Below, piece after piece: positions 50,367-60,044 of a DNA stretch of 64,000 nucleotides (positions are counted from its first letter, which is position 1; every line of letters begins with the position of its first letter). The notes under the pieces were generated by a model that did not search any database, was not told the origin of the DNA, and was given only the letters and a program-made list of their open reading frames with translations. Source of the stretch: Runella defluvii (GTDB taxonomy: Bacteria; Bacteroidota; Bacteroidia; Cytophagales; Spirosomataceae); assembly GCF_014195535.1 (NCBI RefSeq), contig NZ_JACIBY010000004.1, forward strand, positions 504,251 to 568,250. Reading direction: 5' to 3'. Made by a program: the position numbers and the translations under genes.

Positions 50367-50891
50367 TTATTGTGCTTTAGCGGTGTATTTAGTAGGGTAA
50401 GTCTTTTGTTGAAACTGGTCAAAAGGCTCTTTTTGGTGATTGTTGTCGCCAAAATAAGCGAGCACTTGGTGGAACATACGCGGTTCCAAATAACCAGCAA
50501 TCGGTTGGATGAGGTTCATTTTTTCGTCCATGAAAACCGTGGTTGGATAGCCCGTCACTTTGCCATTGATTAGGCTACGGAACGACACTTTTCCAAACAT
50601 TACGTCGGCATCTTTTTCAGGATTGTATTTTACGGCGTAGAATTTCTTGTTCGTAAATTGAACCACTTCCGCATTTTTGAAGGTATTTTTATCCATTACT
50701 TTGCACCATCCGCACCACTCTGTGTATAAATCAATCCAAATTTTGCGTGGTTGTTTTTGGTTAAGTTTGTAGGCTTCTTCCAACGTCACCCACTGAATTT
50801 TGGCTTCTTCGGTTTTGGGTTCAACGGATTTAAAAGCCATAAGGCTTACCATTACAGTAGTGATGACGGCGGCGATTCCAATCTTTTTCAT
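50367..50891 (-). CDS. Exported thioredoxin-fold protein (CGWC)
   Basis: N-terminal signal anchor MKKIGIAAVITTVMVSLMAFKSV, then a thioredoxin-like domain with WCGWCKVMD active site (YTEWCGWC) and the cis-Pro block VTGYPTTVFMD. The CGWC motif and KNTFKNAEVVQFTNKKF resemble the SoxW/DUF255-like single-domain thioredoxins of Bacteroidota. Probably acts in periplasmic disulfide reduction. Downstream of the gluconokinase gene and upstream of PhzF on the same strand, with short gaps. Confidence 0.9.
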   Translation of the reverse strand: MKKIGIAAVITTVMVSLMAFKSVEPKTEEAKIQWVTLEEAYKLNQKQPRKIWIDLYTEWCGWCKVMDKNTFKNAEVVQFTNKKFYAVKYNPEKDADVMFGKVSFRSLINGKVTGYPTTVFMDEKMNLIQPIAGYLEPRMFHQVLAYFGDNNHQKEPFDQFQQKTYPTKYTAKAQ

Positions 50892-50975
50892 GGTTTGGCG
50901 TATTATTTTAAGATGATTGTTTAACGTTTAAAGTTTTCAATTTGTTCCAATACAAATACCAAGCCATTTTTGTAG

Positions 50976-52433
50976 TTACCTCACAGCCATCGCTTTTACA
51001 AATTCACGCTGGGCTTTTTGATAGACTTTGGTCTGCGAAGGGTCGGGGTGATAAGTATCGGCAAATCGAACGTATTGATGGACTCCTGCTTCCAAACTTT
51101 CAAGTTTACCCAGTGATTTCATGGCCAACAAAGTCGCCCCGAGGCAGCCGCTTTCGTTGCTTTCATTGACCCGAACGGGCGTATTGAAAATATCGGTCAA
51201 CAATTGAACCCAGAATTTTGAGCGTGTAAAGCCACCGTTGGCGTGCAAGATGCGGGTTTTGTTGAGTTGAGAGTCGATAATTTGGCGAATTTGGTTAAGG
51301 TTCATCAGTACTCCTTCCAAGGTCGCGCGGGCCATGTGGGCTTGGGTGTGCTGCCATTGTAAGCGTTGGTAGCTCCCGTAAGCGTGGGCATCCCAAACGG
51401 GCGCGCGCTCACCCAAAAGGTAAGGCACAAACAACAAACCTTCGGCACCTGCGCCAATACTTTCGGCCATGGCAAGCAGTTCGCTGGTATCTTTTAAAAG
51501 CAAGTGTTTGGAAAGCCATTCTAGCACATTTCCGCCGTTGTTGGTGGGGCCACCCGATACGTAATGGGTTTCGTCCAAAACGTAGGTGAACAAACGCTGC
51601 TGAGGGTCGCGAGCGGGAGTAGCGGCGGTTTGACGCACCGCTCCGCTGGTGCCAATGGTGAGGGTAGTGACGCCCGTTTCCAATGCTCCTGAACCCAAAT
51701 TGGCCAAACAGGCATCGCCCGCGCCAATCACAAACGGGGTACCAACAGGAATGCCTAGTTGCTTGGCAAGGCTTCGTTGGGTAAGTTTTTCTTGGTGATA
51801 AGTTGGAACTAGATCGGAGAGTTGGGAAGCGTTTATGCCCGCATAGTCCATGGCCAACGCACTCCACCGAAACCGTCGATTGTCGAGCAGGGCAGTGCCC
51901 GAAGCCATCGAATAGTCGATTTGAAATTTTCCAAAAAGTCGGTACCAGATGTATTCTTTTTGGGAAACAAAACGGCTGATTTTACTAAAAACGGCGGGTT
52001 TTTGTTCGCGAAACCACACCATTTTGGTCAATGGTGCGTAAGGATGGGCAGGTATGCCTACTTGTGGGTATAGTTTTGCGAGGATAGGGTGCGTTTTAAG
52101 GGCATCGGCTTGGGCTTCGCTGCGGTTGTCGGCCCAAAGGAGTGAACGCGTAAGCCGACGATTTCGGGCGTCGATGGGAATGACGCTGTGCATGGCCGAA
52201 CACAAGCCAATTGCTTCGATGCTGGCGTTTTTGTGGCGCAATTGCTCCGAAACTTGCTGGATGACAGCGACGAACAAACCATAAATTTCGTCAGGGTTTT
52301 GCTCAACGTAGCGCTGCTTTGGGTGGTAAGTAACGCAGGCTGCCGAGGCGTGTGCGACGGTTTCTCCCGTTTCATCAATGGCTGTTGCTTTGACATTGGT
52401 AGTACCAATATCCACCCCAATCCAAGTTTTCAT
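50976..52433 (-). CDS. gntK: Gluconokinase (FGGY family)
   Basis: Cytoplasmic FGGY sugar kinase phosphorylating D-gluconate to 6-phosphogluconate. Nucleotide-binding loop MKTWIGVDIGTTNVKATAID at the N-terminus; GLCSAMHSVIPID and LLWADNRS are typical of gluconokinases; catalytic-region Asp in WADNR and the second ATPase half (GGPTNNGGNVLEW, ANGGFTRSKFWVQLLTDI) follow. Length 485 is normal for GntK-like members. Other FGGY sugars (xylulose, glycerol) are possible but fit less well. No gluconate permease or regulator is adjacent. Confidence 0.88.
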   Translation of the reverse strand: MKTWIGVDIGTTNVKATAIDETGETVAHASAACVTYHPKQRYVEQNPDEIYGLFVAVIQQVSEQLRHKNASIEAIGLCSAMHSVIPIDARNRRLTRSLLWADNRSEAQADALKTHPILAKLYPQVGIPAHPYAPLTKMVWFREQKPAVFSKISRFVSQKEYIWYRLFGKFQIDYSMASGTALLDNRRFRWSALAMDYAGINASQLSDLVPTYHQEKLTQRSLAKQLGIPVGTPFVIGAGDACLANLGSGALETGVTTLTIGTSGAVRQTAATPARDPQQRLFTYVLDETHYVSGGPTNNGGNVLEWLSKHLLLKDTSELLAMAESIGAGAEGLLFVPYLLGERAPVWDAHAYGSYQRLQWQHTQAHMARATLEGVLMNLNQIRQIIDSQLNKTRILHANGGFTRSKFWVQLLTDIFNTPVRVNESNESGCLGATLLAMKSLGKLESLEAGVHQYVRFADTYHPDPSQTKVYQKAQREFVKAMAVR

Positions 52434-52475
52434 TCTTTAAAATTGTTTTTGGTTACTGATAGGTCTTCATTGTAC

Positions 52476-52565
52476 GGGGTTATAAGTAACCCCTGTTTCG
52501 GTTTTGAGAAACCGAAAACACACTTGGTGAGCAAGCGAAAGCACACTTTGTAAGCAACCGAAAGC
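52476..52565. repeat. Cluster of REP-type hairpins and half-sites
   Basis: GGGGTTA-TAAG-TAACCCC at 52476-52493 and a perfect 9-base stem TTTCGGTTT/AAACCGAAA with loop TGAG at 52496-52517; the latter equals the commonest hairpin in the RAYT array at 62.3-64 kb. After it come two decayed copies (TTGG-TGAG-CAAG and TTTG-TAAG-CAAC, each followed by CGAAAGCACAC). They separate the Lrp and gluconokinase genes, both on the minus strand. Confidence 0.88.
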
Positions 52566-52620
52566 ACACTTGGTCGTTTGCCCTTTGCCTTTTTTGCCCC
52601 TTTTCAAACGGGTTTATGAT

Positions 52621-53082
52621 TTATTCTTCGATGGGTACATTTCGTTTGAAGGCCGCCCCAAAATCAATCAGCGATTCGGTTTTGAGAACGCCAGGGATAT
52701 GGTCTATTTTTTCGTATAAAACTTTGCGCATGTGCTCATTGCTGCGAGCCACGATGCGAATATAAAGCGTATATTTTCCTGTAATATAATAACACTCAGT
52801 GACTTCGGGGATTTGCTTGAGTGCGTCAATAATTTTCTCAGAATCAGAGTCTTCTTTGAGTGTAATGCCCGTAAAAGCGCCCCATTCGTAGCCTAATTTT
52901 CGTTCGTTTAAGACAATCGTGCTTCCTTTTAGGATACCAATCCGTTTCAATTTTCCTACCCGTTGATGCACCATTGTGTTGGAAATCTGTAAATCATCGG
53001 CGATGGCCGAATAAGCTTTGCGGGCGTCTCGTTCGAGTTGCTGCAAAATGAGTCGGTCAAATTCGTCAAGTGGTTCTTCCAT
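52621..53082 (-). CDS. Lrp/AsnC-family transcription regulator
   Basis: DNA-binding regulator of 153 residues. Helix-turn-helix: LDEFDRLILQQLERDARKAYSAIADDLQISNTMVHQRVGKLKRIGIL (residues about 5-55, shown in part), followed by the RAM ligand-binding domain (EWGAFTGITLKED, VTECYYITGKYTLYIRIVARSN, LKTESLIDF). The start at 53082 is chosen because upstream codons would translate through the terminator hairpin at 53120-53145. A likely amino-acid-responsive regulator; targets are not evident. Confidence 0.9.
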   Translation of the reverse strand: MEEPLDEFDRLILQQLERDARKAYSAIADDLQISNTMVHQRVGKLKRIGILKGSTIVLNERKLGYEWGAFTGITLKEDSDSEKIIDALKQIPEVTECYYITGKYTLYIRIVARSNEHMRKVLYEKIDHIPGVLKTESLIDFGAAFKRNVPIEE

Positions 53083-53119
53083 AAGTTTTGATACAAAGAG
53101 GATAGTGAATGTAGTAAAA

Positions 53120-53145
53120 GTGCGTCGGGTTTTGACCCGACGCAC
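53120..53145 (-). terminator. Terminator after the metzincin protease gene
   Basis: 11-base perfect arms (GTGCGTCGGGT and complement) around TTTG, followed on the minus strand by TTTTAC. It lies 15 bases past the stop codon of the protease gene. Confidence 0.85.
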
Positions 53146-53160
53146 AAGGTCTTCGTCAGA

Positions 53161-55737
53161 CTATTTAGGGTCTAACGCCTTCTTAATGCGGAAAACGCAA
53201 TCTTGAAGGTGGTATTTCGTCATTTTGTCGGTAATGGTTGGAAGTGCCGCTTGAATTTCGCCTTGCAACGAAGTCAAGTGCGCCCGTACCATCGACTGCA
53301 CGTCGTTTTTGCGGATGTCCACCGAAGGAGCAACCACCGCGCCAAACATCTTCATCGGAGTGGTAGAAGGAAAACCAACTGCCGCAGGTGCGTTTAGCGT
53401 TGCAATCATGCGCTCTACATAGATTTTTTGGAGGTTACGACGGTGAGCATCGGCTGCTTTGCGCGTTTTCAATTCTCCCCAAACTCCTCCTTTTACATCG
53501 GCAAATAACTCATCCATTGAGTAGGCATCGGCCGTTTTTTCGGTCATCTCAATCATGCGTTGGAGGCGGTCGCTGGCAAAAAGGCTACTAAGGGTAGTTT
53601 CCTGAATTTTGGAAATAAAATCAACCCCCATGTCAGGACGAATACGGCGCAAGATGTTTTCGTCTAGTATCCACTTAGGCGTGTTGAACAGTTGCTGATT
53701 TAAGAACGCAACCGCATCTTTTTGCATTTTTTTAGGCGTTGGCTCATACACTGGTCCATCTTGGTCAGCCGATTTTGGGGTTTCGTAAATACCGCCCACG
53801 TTTTTGGTTACGTGACCCATATAGCGACGGAACTGCGTCACCACTTCGTTGTAACCTTCTTCCAACATGTCATAATCTTCGCCTTCTTGTTTGGTCCATT
53901 CGACGAGGTTTGGCACAATGCGTTGGAGGTTTTTGATACCGTAACCGCTGGCAAGCATGGCGTTGTCACCGATGTCTTCGTTTTGTGAACGAGGGTCGTA
54001 GGGGTTGGTTTCGGTCAAGAACCACAAACGGCGGTTGGGAAGGGCTTTCTCTTTGTACCATTTGTTCAAAATAAGCTTGTCTTCTTCGGCGGTTTTGGTG
54101 TCATAAATGGGTTTGTACGCCCACTCAATCGCCCAAATGTCGTAGTCGCCAATGCGAGGGAAAAAGTCAGTCACACCGTCTTCGGGTTGGGCTACGTAGT
54201 TGAAACGAGCGTAGTCCATGATAGACGAAGTGTGTCCATTTTTGGTAATAAATTCTTTGTCGCGGAGTTTCTCAACGGGCGTTGCCGTCGAGGCACCATA
54301 GTTGTGACGAAGACCAAGCGTGTGTCCCACTTCGTGCGACGACACAAAGCGAATCAGTTGTCCCATCAATTCATCGTCAAACTTATTCTTACGAGCGCGC
54401 GGGTCAGCGGCAGCGGCTTGGGTCATGTACCATTTTTTGAGGAGTTTCATCACGTTGTGGTACCAACCAATGTGGCTTTCCAAAATCTCTCCCGTACGTG
54501 GGTCGTGGACGTTGGGGCCGTACGCATTTTCAATGTCGGAAGCAAAATAGCGAATCGCCGAGTAGCGTGCGTCTTCCATGCTGATGGTCGTGTCGTTGTC
54601 GGCCAAAATTTCGCCGCGAATGGCATTTTTCCACCCTGCTTTTTCAAAGGCTACGTTCCAGTCGTCAACCCCCATTTTAAGAAACTTCCGCCATTGTTTT
54701 GGCGTAGCAGGGTCGATGTAGAAAACGATGGGTTTTTTAGGCTCAATCAACTCACCACGGCGCTGACGCTCTTCGTCGGCTTTGTTTTTAGGTTCCAAAC
54801 GCCAACGAACCACAAACGTTTTGTCTTCGGTACGTTGTGAGTTTTCACCATAAACGGTATAACCATTGGCAAAATACCCGACCCGTAAGTCAAACAAACG
54901 CTGTTTCATTGGCACGGCTGGTAAGGCGATAAACGAGGTGTTCAGCTCCATTGTCACGGCGCCTGCAATCGAAGCAGCGGGTAGATTTACCGAAGGAATA
55001 GGGCTCGTAGAAGGGCCAAAGCTTGGCATTGGCGGCGTAACACCGTAGGTTTTTACCACCTTTATCTCCGTGTTGATTGGGAACGACTTGATGCTCTGAA
55101 TGTAGGTACGGTCGTTTTGAAGCATCGTCAGTTTGTATGCCTGACGAACGATGGGAGACATCGAAATCACGGTGTTGTCGCTTTTGAAGAAGTCGGTCAC
55201 TTCAATCACTACCGAGGTGTCTTTGCGCACAGCTTTCACGTCAAAGGCCATGGCGATTGGGTCAAGGTTAGAGTTGCGAACGGCCTTGTAAATCGGAGCA
55301 TTGGCATCGTCACTCACGTTGATAAAGGCGACCGAACGCATAAAAATCTTGTTGTCAGGGCCTTTTTCAAAACGAACTACTTGGCGGTTAAGCAATTCTC
55401 CACCGTAAGCAGGCAAACCTACCGACCCAGGCGTGGTACTTGACTGTGAAAGACGAGTGATGGCCATCATTTCGCGACCGAGTAGCGAATCGGGGAGTTC
55501 AAAGAAGTATTTTTCATCTAGTTTGTGAACGATGAATAAGCCCTTGGTCGTCTTACTTTTGTCGGTAATGACTTCTTTGTAGGACTTAGGACCCGCCTTA
55601 GGGGCAGCAGCGGCTGGTGCGGCGGGTGCCGTTGCCGCTGGGGTGCCACTGGCTGCAGGTGGCGTGGTGGGGCGACGGTCTTGCGCGATGGCCGAAAAGC
55701 TAAGTGCTGTGGCCAAAAAAAGGAGTTGTTTAAACAT
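53161..55737 (-). CDS. Exported zinc metalloprotease (metzincin, DUF5117/DUF4953 type)
   Basis: 858-residue exported protease. Signal peptide MFKQLLFLATALSFSAIAQ; Pro/Ala-rich linker about 20-50; DUF5118-like and DUF5117-like N-terminal regions (SYKEVITDKSKTTKGLFIVHKLDEKYFFELPDSLLGREM, in part; then FDVKAVRKDTSVVIEVTDFF); and a metzincin domain with HEVGHTLGLRH, the HExxHxxGxxH zinc motif. A C-terminal DUF4953-like part ends at 858. Such proteins are common in Bacteroidota and usually found in the periplasm or outer membrane. The upstream region to 55899 is AT-rich and holds its promoter and that of rocD; no clear boxes found. Confidence 0.93.
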   Translation of the reverse strand: MFKQLLFLATALSFSAIAQDRRPTTPPAASGTPAATAPAAPAAAAPKAGPKSYKEVITDKSKTTKGLFIVHKLDEKYFFELPDSLLGREMMAITRLSQSSTTPGSVGLPAYGGELLNRQVVRFEKGPDNKIFMRSVAFINVSDDANAPIYKAVRNSNLDPIAMAFDVKAVRKDTSVVIEVTDFFKSDNTVISMSPIVRQAYKLTMLQNDRTYIQSIKSFPINTEIKVVKTYGVTPPMPSFGPSTSPIPSVNLPAASIAGAVTMELNTSFIALPAVPMKQRLFDLRVGYFANGYTVYGENSQRTEDKTFVVRWRLEPKNKADEERQRRGELIEPKKPIVFYIDPATPKQWRKFLKMGVDDWNVAFEKAGWKNAIRGEILADNDTTISMEDARYSAIRYFASDIENAYGPNVHDPRTGEILESHIGWYHNVMKLLKKWYMTQAAAADPRARKNKFDDELMGQLIRFVSSHEVGHTLGLRHNYGASTATPVEKLRDKEFITKNGHTSSIMDYARFNYVAQPEDGVTDFFPRIGDYDIWAIEWAYKPIYDTKTAEEDKLILNKWYKEKALPNRRLWFLTETNPYDPRSQNEDIGDNAMLASGYGIKNLQRIVPNLVEWTKQEGEDYDMLEEGYNEVVTQFRRYMGHVTKNVGGIYETPKSADQDGPVYEPTPKKMQKDAVAFLNQQLFNTPKWILDENILRRIRPDMGVDFISKIQETTLSSLFASDRLQRMIEMTEKTADAYSMDELFADVKGGVWGELKTRKAADAHRRNLQKIYVERMIATLNAPAAVGFPSTTPMKMFGAVVAPSVDIRKNDVQSMVRAHLTSLQGEIQAALPTITDKMTKYHLQDCVFRIKKALDPK

Positions 55738-55899
55738 GTTAACGAAAGTTAGATTTGGTTTTATAGCGTGTTTGAAATTAAAAAACTGTTTGAAATTTAA
55801 GTGTTTGAAAGAAATTTGACTTGTTAAAAATTGAAAATAAGTTAAAATGTAACTTTACAAAAGTAATAAAAATTGTTGGCTCAAACTTCTAAAACCACC

Positions 55900-57147
55900 A
55901 TGACAACCGAACTTACTCAAACCGACTACCTCATTGGCCTTGAAAAGCGCTACGGAGCGCATAATTATAAGCCCGTGCCAGTGGTTATTGAGCGGGGCGA
56001 AGGGGTTTTTGTGTGGGACCTGGAAGGCAAACGCTATTACGATTTTTTGTCGGCGTATAGTGCCGTGAATCAGGGACATTGCCACCCACGAATTGTGAGT
56101 GCCTTGACAACACAAGCGCAAAAACTGACGCTGACATCGCGGGCGTTTCATAATTCTGTTTTGGGCAAATGCGAGAAATTCTTGTGCGATTACTTTGGCT
56201 ACGACAAGGTTTTGATGATGAATTCGGGGGTAGAGGGCGGAGAAACGGCGCTCAAACTGACCCGTAAATGGGGCTATTTGGTGAAAGGGATTCCCCAAAA
56301 CCAAGCCAAAACGGTGTATGCGGTAGGAAACTTTTGGGGGCGTACGCTCGCGGCTATCTCGGCTTCTACAGATCCCGAAAGCATCGATGATTATGGCCCT
56401 TTTTTGCCAGGTTACATTATTGTACCTTACAATGATTTAGAAACACTCGAACAAACCTTCCAAGCCGACCCCAACATCGCGGGCTTTATGGTGGAACCCA
56501 TTCAGGGCGAAGCGGGGGTTGTGGTGCCCGATGAAGGGTATTTGCGCGGGGTGCGCGAGCTGTGTACCAAGTACAACGTGTTGTTTATTGCCGACGAAGT
56601 TCAAACAGGGCTTGGGCGTACGGGCAAGCGTCTTGCTTGCGACCACGAAGGTGTGAAACCCGATATTTTGGTATTAGGAAAAGCCCTTTCGGGCGGCGTT
56701 TATCCTGTGTCTTGCGTCTTGGCTAGTGATGAAATCATGCTCACCATTAAACCTGGCCAGCACGGGTCAACCTACGGTGGAAATCCGTTGGCGGCGGCAG
56801 TGACGGTAGCGGCGTTATCGGTGTTGGAAGATGAAAAATTAGCCGAAAATGCGGAGCGTCTTGGGGAAATATTCCGTGAACGAATGCGGGCAATCCAGCA
56901 AAAAACGACCCTGATTGAAACGGTACGCGGAAAAGGGCTGTTAAACGCCATCGTCATTGCGACCGACGAAGAAAGCCCATTGGCGTGGCAAATTTGCCTC
57001 CAACTCAAAGAAAAAGGACTACTTTGCAAACAAACTCACGGCAATAAAATTCGCTTTGCTCCGCCGTTGGTGATTACAGAAACGCAAATCCACGAAGCGT
57101 GTGATTTGATTGAGGAGGTGATTTTGGGGGTGGTTACTGCTGTTTAG
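55900..57147 (+). CDS. rocD: Ornithine aminotransferase
   Basis: Cytoplasmic PLP enzyme that converts ornithine and a 2-oxo acid to glutamate-5-semialdehyde and an amino acid (arginine/ornithine catabolism or proline supply). Class III aminotransferase pattern: [46 protein letters not shown] and the PLP Lys in [14 protein letters not shown]. It is full length (415 residues from this ATG; the in-frame TTG at 55873 is an alternative). Its last 361 bases recur at 60186-60546 with 16 mismatches by my count. The last residues differ from the second copy (GVVTAV here, GIKS there). Confidence 0.95.
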   Translation: MTTELTQTDYLIGLEKRYGAHNYKPVPVVIERGEGVFVWDLEGKRYYDFLSAYSAVNQGHCHPRIVSALTTQAQKLTLTSRAFHNSVLGKCEKFLCDYFGYDKVLMMNSGVEGGETALKLTRKWGYLVKGIPQNQAKTVYAVGNFWGRTLAAISASTDPESIDDYGPFLPGYIIVPYNDLETLEQTFQADPNIAGFMVEPIQGEAGVVVPDEGYLRGVRELCTKYNVLFIADEVQTGLGRTGKRLACDHEGVKPDILVLGKALSGGVYPVSCVLASDEIMLTIKPGQHGSTYGGNPLAAAVTVAALSVLEDEKLAENAERLGEIFRERMRAIQQKTTLIETVRGKGLLNAIVIATDEESPLAWQICLQLKEKGLLCKQTHGNKIRFAPPLVITETQIHEACDLIEEVILGVVTAV

Positions 57148-57181
57148 CCTGCTTTGTTTGTTTGGATTGCGTTGAACGGCC

Positions 57182-57216
57182 GCCTTAGGAACTACTGTTT
57201 CTGAGGCTTTTTATTT
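57182..57216 (+). terminator. Intrinsic terminator after rocD
   Basis: GCCTTAGGAAC (57182-57192) pairs with GTTTCTGAGGC (57197-57207) with two G-T wobbles, followed by TTTTTATTT. From 57217 to 57383 I see only AT-rich sequence. Confidence 0.82.
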
Positions 57217-57383
57217 ATGTCTCTTTAACCCAACTAAATTGGCTACGTTGATTAGTGAGACGACAATAAAAGATACTTTTTTACTATTTCAGGGGAATTT
57301 TTCTGTAACAAATTCTGTCTTACAAAACGCCCGTTTTTTGAGACGGATAGATTTTAGAACAAGATATTTTCAATACTACTGGT

Positions 57384-58784
57384 TTACTTCAACAACGCTC
57401 TTATTTCATCTTCTACCTTGCCCGAGGAGGGGTATGGAGCATCAGCGCTGACAATTTTTCCTTCTTGGTCAATGAGGATATACCGAGGAATCCCGCCGAT
57501 TTTGTACGATTTGTAAATTGATTCCGGAAGGTCAGGGTTGGATTGATTAATATGGTAGCCTTTAGGTGTTCTTTTGTCGGTAAGGAGTTTCTTCCATTGT
57601 TGCCTGTTCTTATCAACTGATACATTAAGAAAGACTACCTTTTCATTTCCTTCAAATTGCTTTTGTAACTCTAAAGCCTTGGGAAATTCAGCTCGGCATG
57701 GGCCGCACCAAGTCGCCCACACATCTACATAAATTACCTTCCCCTTAAACGCATTTGTTGACAGCATTTTGTCGTCAGAAGTCAAACCTGCAATTTCCGG
57801 TGCAGGTTTTCCTTTAGCCAATGGAGACCATTGATTGTATCGTTCTTCAAGTGTTGTCAGATAAGGCGAAGTACTGTATTCCTGTTTGAATTCCTGATAA
57901 AGTGCCTCTGTGATGGGTGTGATTCCCAAAATTCGTAAACCATCATTAATTGTCTTTGCAATCAAAAGCTCTTTAAACTCTTTTGGATAACTCTCAGATT
58001 TAATTTTGGAGACAGTCAATTTCGGATAAATAGTTGAGAAGTTATTCAGGTCTTTATTTTCCTTATAAACAATGCTTAATTTGTTTAACCAATAAAAAGC
58101 CAAGACAGCGGAGTATGCTTCATCCCGCGCACTTAAAAGAGCTGCATCAAACGGAACAGAATCGCTGATGTTTTGTAAAACAAGAGGTATTTCTTTCTTT
58201 TTGGCTTGGAGATTATGTTCTTTGATTTGTTTGGAATAAAGGTCAAACATTCTGTAACTATTTATCAATAAAACATTTACATTATTGGGTAACGTGTTTT
58301 TGTGTAAGTTGTGAACTTTTGCCAGTTCAGTTTGAAGCGTATCTAATTTATTTAGATACGCTTGAGTATCTAACTCGTCGGTTGATACCCCCATTATTTT
58401 TACAAGAGTCCGTCCGGCATCGTATAAATGCCGGGCAATTGGCGCTCCATCACCTTGAAATTCAAGCGGTGCAGTCGGATTTTTAAAATCAACCCCTATG
58501 GTCAAATTGTCATTCGGAGTCAGATAAAGTTTACAATATTTATCTCCTATCATAACTGCCACAAATTGGGAATTAGCGAGGTTGAAATTCAGGTAGGCGC
58601 CCCCTGAAGAATCAAACTTTGATTCCAAAAGCAGTACTGGTACATCTCTAACCATGTCGGTAGCAGTCATCTGAATTTTTTCTGGTTTGCTGCCGTTGGC
58701 TTTAATCGTGATTTTAACGTTTTTGACTTGAGCAAGGCTCTTAATAACGAAGAATACAAGTAGAAAAGAGAAAAGATTTTTCAT
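57384..58784 (-). CDS. TlpA-like thiol-disulfide protein with long N-terminal domain (466 aa)
   Basis: Exported redox protein. Signal peptide MKNLFSFLLVFFVIKSLAQ; about 310 residues of DUF4369-like and helical sequence with no recognised motif; then a C-terminal thioredoxin domain from about 320 with VWATWCGPCRAEFPKAL (WCGPC active site), SVDKNRQQWKKLL, and cis-Pro in GGIPRYILIDQEGK. Probably reduces or exchanges disulfides in the periplasm. The base composition is more AT-rich than neighbouring genes, and it lies in the segment between the two rocD 3' ends, so it may be acquired. Confidence 0.9.
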   Translation of the reverse strand: MKNLFSFLLVFFVIKSLAQVKNVKITIKANGSKPEKIQMTATDMVRDVPVLLLESKFDSSGGAYLNFNLANSQFVAVMIGDKYCKLYLTPNDNLTIGVDFKNPTAPLEFQGDGAPIARHLYDAGRTLVKIMGVSTDELDTQAYLNKLDTLQTELAKVHNLHKNTLPNNVNVLLINSYRMFDLYSKQIKEHNLQAKKKEIPLVLQNISDSVPFDAALLSARDEAYSAVLAFYWLNKLSIVYKENKDLNNFSTIYPKLTVSKIKSESYPKEFKELLIAKTINDGLRILGITPITEALYQEFKQEYSTSPYLTTLEERYNQWSPLAKGKPAPEIAGLTSDDKMLSTNAFKGKVIYVDVWATWCGPCRAEFPKALELQKQFEGNEKVVFLNVSVDKNRQQWKKLLTDKRTPKGYHINQSNPDLPESIYKSYKIGGIPRYILIDQEGKIVSADAPYPSSGKVEDEIRALLK

Positions 58785-58928
58785 CAGGAAGGCGTTCAGG
58801 TGTTTGAACTTAAACGCAGATACTAATTTTCGTGGTATAAAAGCTTTTCGATTTTCCTGAAAATTAGACTTTAACTATCATCTACTATACATAAATCCTA
58901 TTATAAAACGGCTCACCCCCTACAATCC

Positions 58929-59180
58929 TCAAAACAAAATAGGAACCAAAAGCGTATCTGTTTCCACTACATTTCTCACGTTGAAGGCGCGGTCGCGTAC
59001 TCGTATTTGAAATTTTACGGTGGTTAGTTTTTCATTTCGAGAGTAGGAAAAATAAACGACGTAATACAGTTTTTCTTCGATAGGTCCCTTTTTGCCATCC
59101 GGTTTTAATACAGGGAAAAATGACGGCCAAAATTACTTTCTTATACTGATTCCCAGTCACTTTTCTAGACGCAAGAAGCG
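58929..59180 (-). pseudogene. Relic of a lipoprotein gene homologous to the one at 60650
   Basis: Read on the minus strand, 58929-59180 matches the C-terminal part of the lipoprotein at 60650-61171: FFPVLKPDGKKGPIE, then YSRN.KLTTVKFQI..RDR..NV.N..ETDTL.VP before a stop. The match breaks near 59115-59125, where an internal 11-base deletion shifts the frame, and there is no N-terminus, start codon or signal peptide. The DNA is clearly diverged from the intact copy, more than the two rocD 3' ends differ. This is a decayed, truncated paralogue. Confidence 0.8.
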
Positions 59181-59394
59181 ATAAACGCAGCACTTAAAGG
59201 CTAATCTTTCAGACAAAATGGCTGAAAATCAATATATTTGAGTTTGTGCAAGCGCCACTTACATAACTGCATAGTGATTAAGCACTATATTTGAAGACTC
59301 ACGAAGCTTTACAACACGTGTAGAACTATGTATAATACAAGAATGTTATAGAGAAGCTAAAATTGCTCTTACACGTATAAAATAAGGTAGGATA

Positions 59395-59634
59395 ATGCAA
59401 CATACATATCAATTAAATACCGAAAACCTCAATTTGAGCTTCATTGAGGCTGTAAAAGCAATGTTTGGCAAAAAGGAAGTTAAGATTGTTATTGAAGATG
59501 TCCAATCGGAAGATGAGAAGGAAAAACTCTTTTATAGTCTGTTTGGAAGTTGGCAAGGTGAAGAAACTGGCGACGAGCTGGTAAAACAAATTTATTCTGC
59601 CCGTGTCAGTAGCTCCCGAGATATAGAATTATGA
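59395..59634 (+). CDS. Antitoxin of a PIN toxin-antitoxin pair (VapB-like)
   Basis: 79-residue small protein whose stop overlaps the toxin start as ATGA. The C-terminal segment LFGSWQGEETGDELVKQIYSARVSSSRDIEL resembles the toxin-binding tail of VapB-type antitoxins that accompany PIN toxins. The N-terminal half may bind DNA. It should neutralise the toxin and autoregulate. A TATATTTG box stands about 100 bases upstream (59286-59293). It lies in the AT-rich insert between the rocD copies. Confidence 0.82.
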   Translation: MQHTYQLNTENLNLSFIEAVKAMFGKKEVKIVIEDVQSEDEKEKLFYSLFGSWQGEETGDELVKQIYSARVSSSRDIEL

Positions 59635-60044
59635 GTAAATTTTTATTAGACACAAATATTTGTGTTCATTTCATCAAGGGTGAATTTAATTTAAGAAACA
59701 AAATACTTCAAGTTGGTTTCCGCTTCTGCTACATATCAGAAATTACGATTGCGGAGCTTTTATATGGCGTTGAAAATAGCTCACCAGAAAGACGATTAAT
59801 AAACCTTCAACGGGTTCAGGATTTAAGAACTTCATTTTCAGGGCGGATAATACCTATTAGTGAGTGTCTGGAAGAATACGCCAAACAGAAAGCGCAATTG
59901 CGGAAAATAGGCCGTAGAGTTGAAGATTTAGATATTTTTATTGGGGCTACAGCAATCACCAAAGGTTTAATATTGGCTACTCGCAACACCAAAGATTTTG
60001 TTAATATGGAAAATATTCAGCTTGAAAACTATGTAGATAGTTAG
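59631..60044 (+). CDS. PIN-domain ribonuclease toxin (VapC-like)
   Basis: 137-residue PIN-fold endoribonuclease; the acidic residues that bind Mg are Asp7 in LLDTNI, Glu42 in TIAELLYG, Asp101 in DLDIFIGATA, and an Asp or Asn in TRNTKDF near residues 119-122. Toxins of this family cleave tRNA or rRNA and halt translation when not held by the antitoxin. Overlaps the antitoxin gene by four bases. Part of the AT-rich insert, so probably mobile or selfish. Confidence 0.92.
   Translation: MSKFLLDTNICVHFIKGEFNLRNKILQVGFRFCYISEITIAELLYGVENSSPERRLINLQRVQDLRTSFSGRIIPISECLEEYAKQKAQLRKIGRRVEDLDIFIGATAITKGLILATRNTKDFVNMENIQLENYVDS

Noticed and set aside
53083..53145. N-terminal extension of the Lrp regulator
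   Set aside because: These codons cover the terminator hairpin of the upstream protease gene; Lrp similarity begins only after the ATG at 53082.
54187..54840. Plus-strand ORF of 217 codons
   Set aside because: Lies fully opposite the metzincin protease gene, which has clear domains; no signal or family in the antisense product.
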